Source: a candidate division TA06 bacterium SM23_40 (lineage in GTDB: Bacteria; LJUI01; SM1-40). From it: 6,708 bases of DNA. Under the pieces are notes generated by a model, which saw nothing but the letters and a program-made list of their open reading frames with translations, was not told the origin of the DNA and searched no databases. Where the stretch lies: contig LJUI01000137.1 of the NCBI GenBank assembly GCA_001303705.1, positions 1-6,708 of the forward strand, read 5' to 3'. Every line of letters starts with the position of its first letter. The first letter of the stretch is position 1. Position numbers and translations under genes: made by a program. This document shows positions 5,433 through 6,708 of this stretch, one piece after another.

Positions 5433-6708
5433 ATGGGAGAGAAAACGAAGAGAAGGTCTGTCGCGCTGGTCATGATCGCCATGAGCGTGCTTCTCGGCAT
5501 CGCCTGTTCGTACCGGGTGGCCCAGAGGCCGCGGCTCGAGCGCCTGGAGCGCGCGTGGGAGAAGCGCGAGGCGAAGCAGGTCCCCAACGACTGGTGGTTC
5601 TTCCAGCGTGCGTACGGTCTCGGGAACATCAACCACGAGGCCTATCGGGAGGCGGTCGAGAGGGCCGAGGAGCTCCGTGACCGGGCGGCGGGAAGGGATG
5701 TGCCGACCGTATCGTGGACCCTGGCCGGGCCCACCAACATCGGCGGCAGGATTACCGCATTGGGCATCCATCCCGCCCACCCAAACACGATCTATGCCGG
5801 CGCAGCCACCGGCGGCGTGTGGAAATCGACCGACGGCGGGGTGGACTGGGATCCCATCTTCGATGAGAACCCGAGCCTGCCGATCGGAGCCATCACAATC
5901 GATCCCGCCGATCCCGATCTCGTCTATGTGGGGACGGGGGAGGCGAATGCGAGCGGCGACTCCTATCCCGGGGACGGCGTGTACAGGACAACGGACGGAG
6001 GAGATTCCTGGATCCACCTTGGACTCGAGGAGTCGAGCCACATCGGAAGGATCGCCATCAATCCGGACGATACGGACATCCTATTCGTTGCTGCAACGGG
6101 TCAGCTATTCGATACCAACCCGGAACGTGGTATCTACCGTTCGACGAACGCGGGGACGACGTGGGACCAGGTACTCTTCCTGAGCGACTCCACTGCGGGG
6201 ATCGACGTCGTCATCAATCCGGCGAATCCCTCCATCGTCTATGCCGCGATGTGGGAGCGCATCCGCCGCCCAGAAGAGCGGTCGGTGGGTGGGCTCACGA
6301 GCGGGATCCACCGGAGCACGGACGGGGGAGATACCTGGACGTTACTGACCCAGGGGCTCCCGGCACCATCGCCGACGGTGGGGAGGATCGGGCTCGCGAT
6401 CGCCGCCTCTGATCCGAGTATCCTGTATGCGATCTACGCAGATCATCCGGGGTACTTCGCGGGGGTGTACAAGACGACCAACGGCGGGGACAGCTGGTCC
6501 CGGGTGAACGACAGCGCTCTATCCTATATCTACAGCTCCTATGGCTGGTACTTCGGCAACATCAGGGTCGACCCGACCGACCCCGACGTCGCCTATGCCA
6601 TGGGGATCGAGCTCTTTCGCACGACGAACGGCGGCAACTCCTGGTACGATATCAGCTACTATATCCACGTCGACCAGCACGCACTCTGGATCGACCCAAC
6701 GAACCCTA
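5433..6708 (+). CDS. Exported Asp-box (BNR/sortilin-like) beta-propeller protein, 3'-truncated
   Basis: This frame is open from ATG 5433 to the window end, giving 425 codons without a stop. A basic start (KTKRR) and a hydrophobic stretch end at C25 (LLGIAC), which suggests a lipoprotein signal; Gly at -3 is not canonical, so ordinary export remains possible. A charged helical segment (about 31-88, containing NDWWFFQRAYG) precedes the propeller. The propeller opens with GPTNIGGRI (99-107) and has six Asp boxes: STDGGVDW (132), TDGGDSW (187), STNAGTTW (237), STDGGDTW (295), TTNGGDSW (348) and TTNGGNSW (397). Between them are blade strands such as IDPADPDLVYVGTGE. HVDQHALWIDP (412-422) fits the sortilin/VPS10-like N-terminal family; GH74 xyloglucanases and sialidases share Asp boxes, but no catalytic residues can be assigned. 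Relatives are generally longer, so a C-terminal part is missing. The gene begins 2 nt after the FG-GAP stop, so the two exported proteins are very likely co-expressed. Confidence 0.88.
   Translation, partial: MGEKTKRRSVALVMIAMSVLLGIACSYRVAQRPRLERLERAWEKREAKQVPNDWWFFQRAYGLGNINHEAYREAVERAEELRDRAAGRDVPTVSWTLAGPTNIGGRITALGIHPAHPNTIYAGAATGGVWKSTDGGVDWDPIFDENPSLPIGAITIDPADPDLVYVGTGEANASGDSYPGDGVYRTTDGGDSWIHLGLEESSHIGRIAINPDDTDILFVAATGQLFDTNPERGIYRSTNAGTTWDQVLFLSDSTAGIDVVINPANPSIVYAAMWERIRRPEERSVGGLTSGIHRSTDGGDTWTLLTQGLPAPSPTVGRIGLAIAASDPSILYAIYADHPGYFAGVYKTTNGGDSWSRVNDSALSYIYSSYGWYFGNIRVDPTDPDVAYAMGIELFRTTNGGNSWYDISYYIHVDQHALWIDPTNP

Noticed and set aside
5295-6041. Minus-strand open frame of 248 codons
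   Set aside because: It lies opposite the FG-GAP gene end and the Asp-box gene, whose plus-strand frame has a signal sequence and several Asp boxes. Its composition is Arg/Pro/Gly-rich with no recognisable motif, typical of an antisense shadow in GC-rich DNA.
1-6708. tRNA, rRNA, CRISPR, insertion sequence or riboswitch
   Set aside because: Reading both strands by eye showed no direct-repeat array, transposase motif, cloverleaf or TPP-box-like leader. The intergenic gaps are all shorter than about 150 nt.

Overview
This 6.7 kb window is compact, GC-rich bacterial DNA with six protein genes, two of them cut by the window edges. There are no RNA genes, no mobile elements and no gene-free stretch longer than about 150 bases. 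The mix of housekeeping genes with secreted, Ca-binding FG-GAP and Asp-box (BNR) propeller proteins, and the particular Ig-like tail on the FG-GAP protein, recall uncultured FCB-group or neighbouring candidate phyla such as Eisenbacteria-, Latescibacteria- or Zixibacteria-like lineages. That taxonomic guess comes from protein style only and is weak.

Layout. Left block, plus strand: the C-terminal end of a D-2-hydroxyacid dehydrogenase (1-290), followed after 2 nt by a complete class II-like histone deacetylase-family hydrolase (293-1303). Middle block, minus strand: a YjbQ/UPF0047 protein (3671-3276) and then an ABC-F ATPase (3243-1309), 32 nt apart and probably co-transcribed. The ABC-F gene converges on the deacetylase gene with only 5 nt between the stop codons. 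Right block, plus strand: a secreted seven-repeat FG-GAP protein with an Ig-like tail (3823-5430), then after 2 nt an Asp-box/sortilin-like propeller protein, probably membrane-anchored, that is open at the right edge (5433-6708).

The control point is the 151-nt gap between yjbQ and the FG-GAP gene. It holds two back-to-back sigma70-like promoters, each TTGACG, 17 nt, and an extended -10. They are near mirror images (22 of 30 positions identical) around a 19-nt GC-rich centre. They would drive the yjbQ/ABC-F pair leftward and the exported propeller pair rightward.

The dehydrogenase, deacetylase, YjbQ and ABC-F genes look like ordinary cytoplasmic functions. The most distinctive part is the right-hand operon: two consecutive exported beta-propeller proteins of different repeat families made from one strong-looking promoter. 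I see no sign of a defence system, a CRISPR array or a mobile island, and I do not claim a new system beyond this exported pair and its mirrored promoter.
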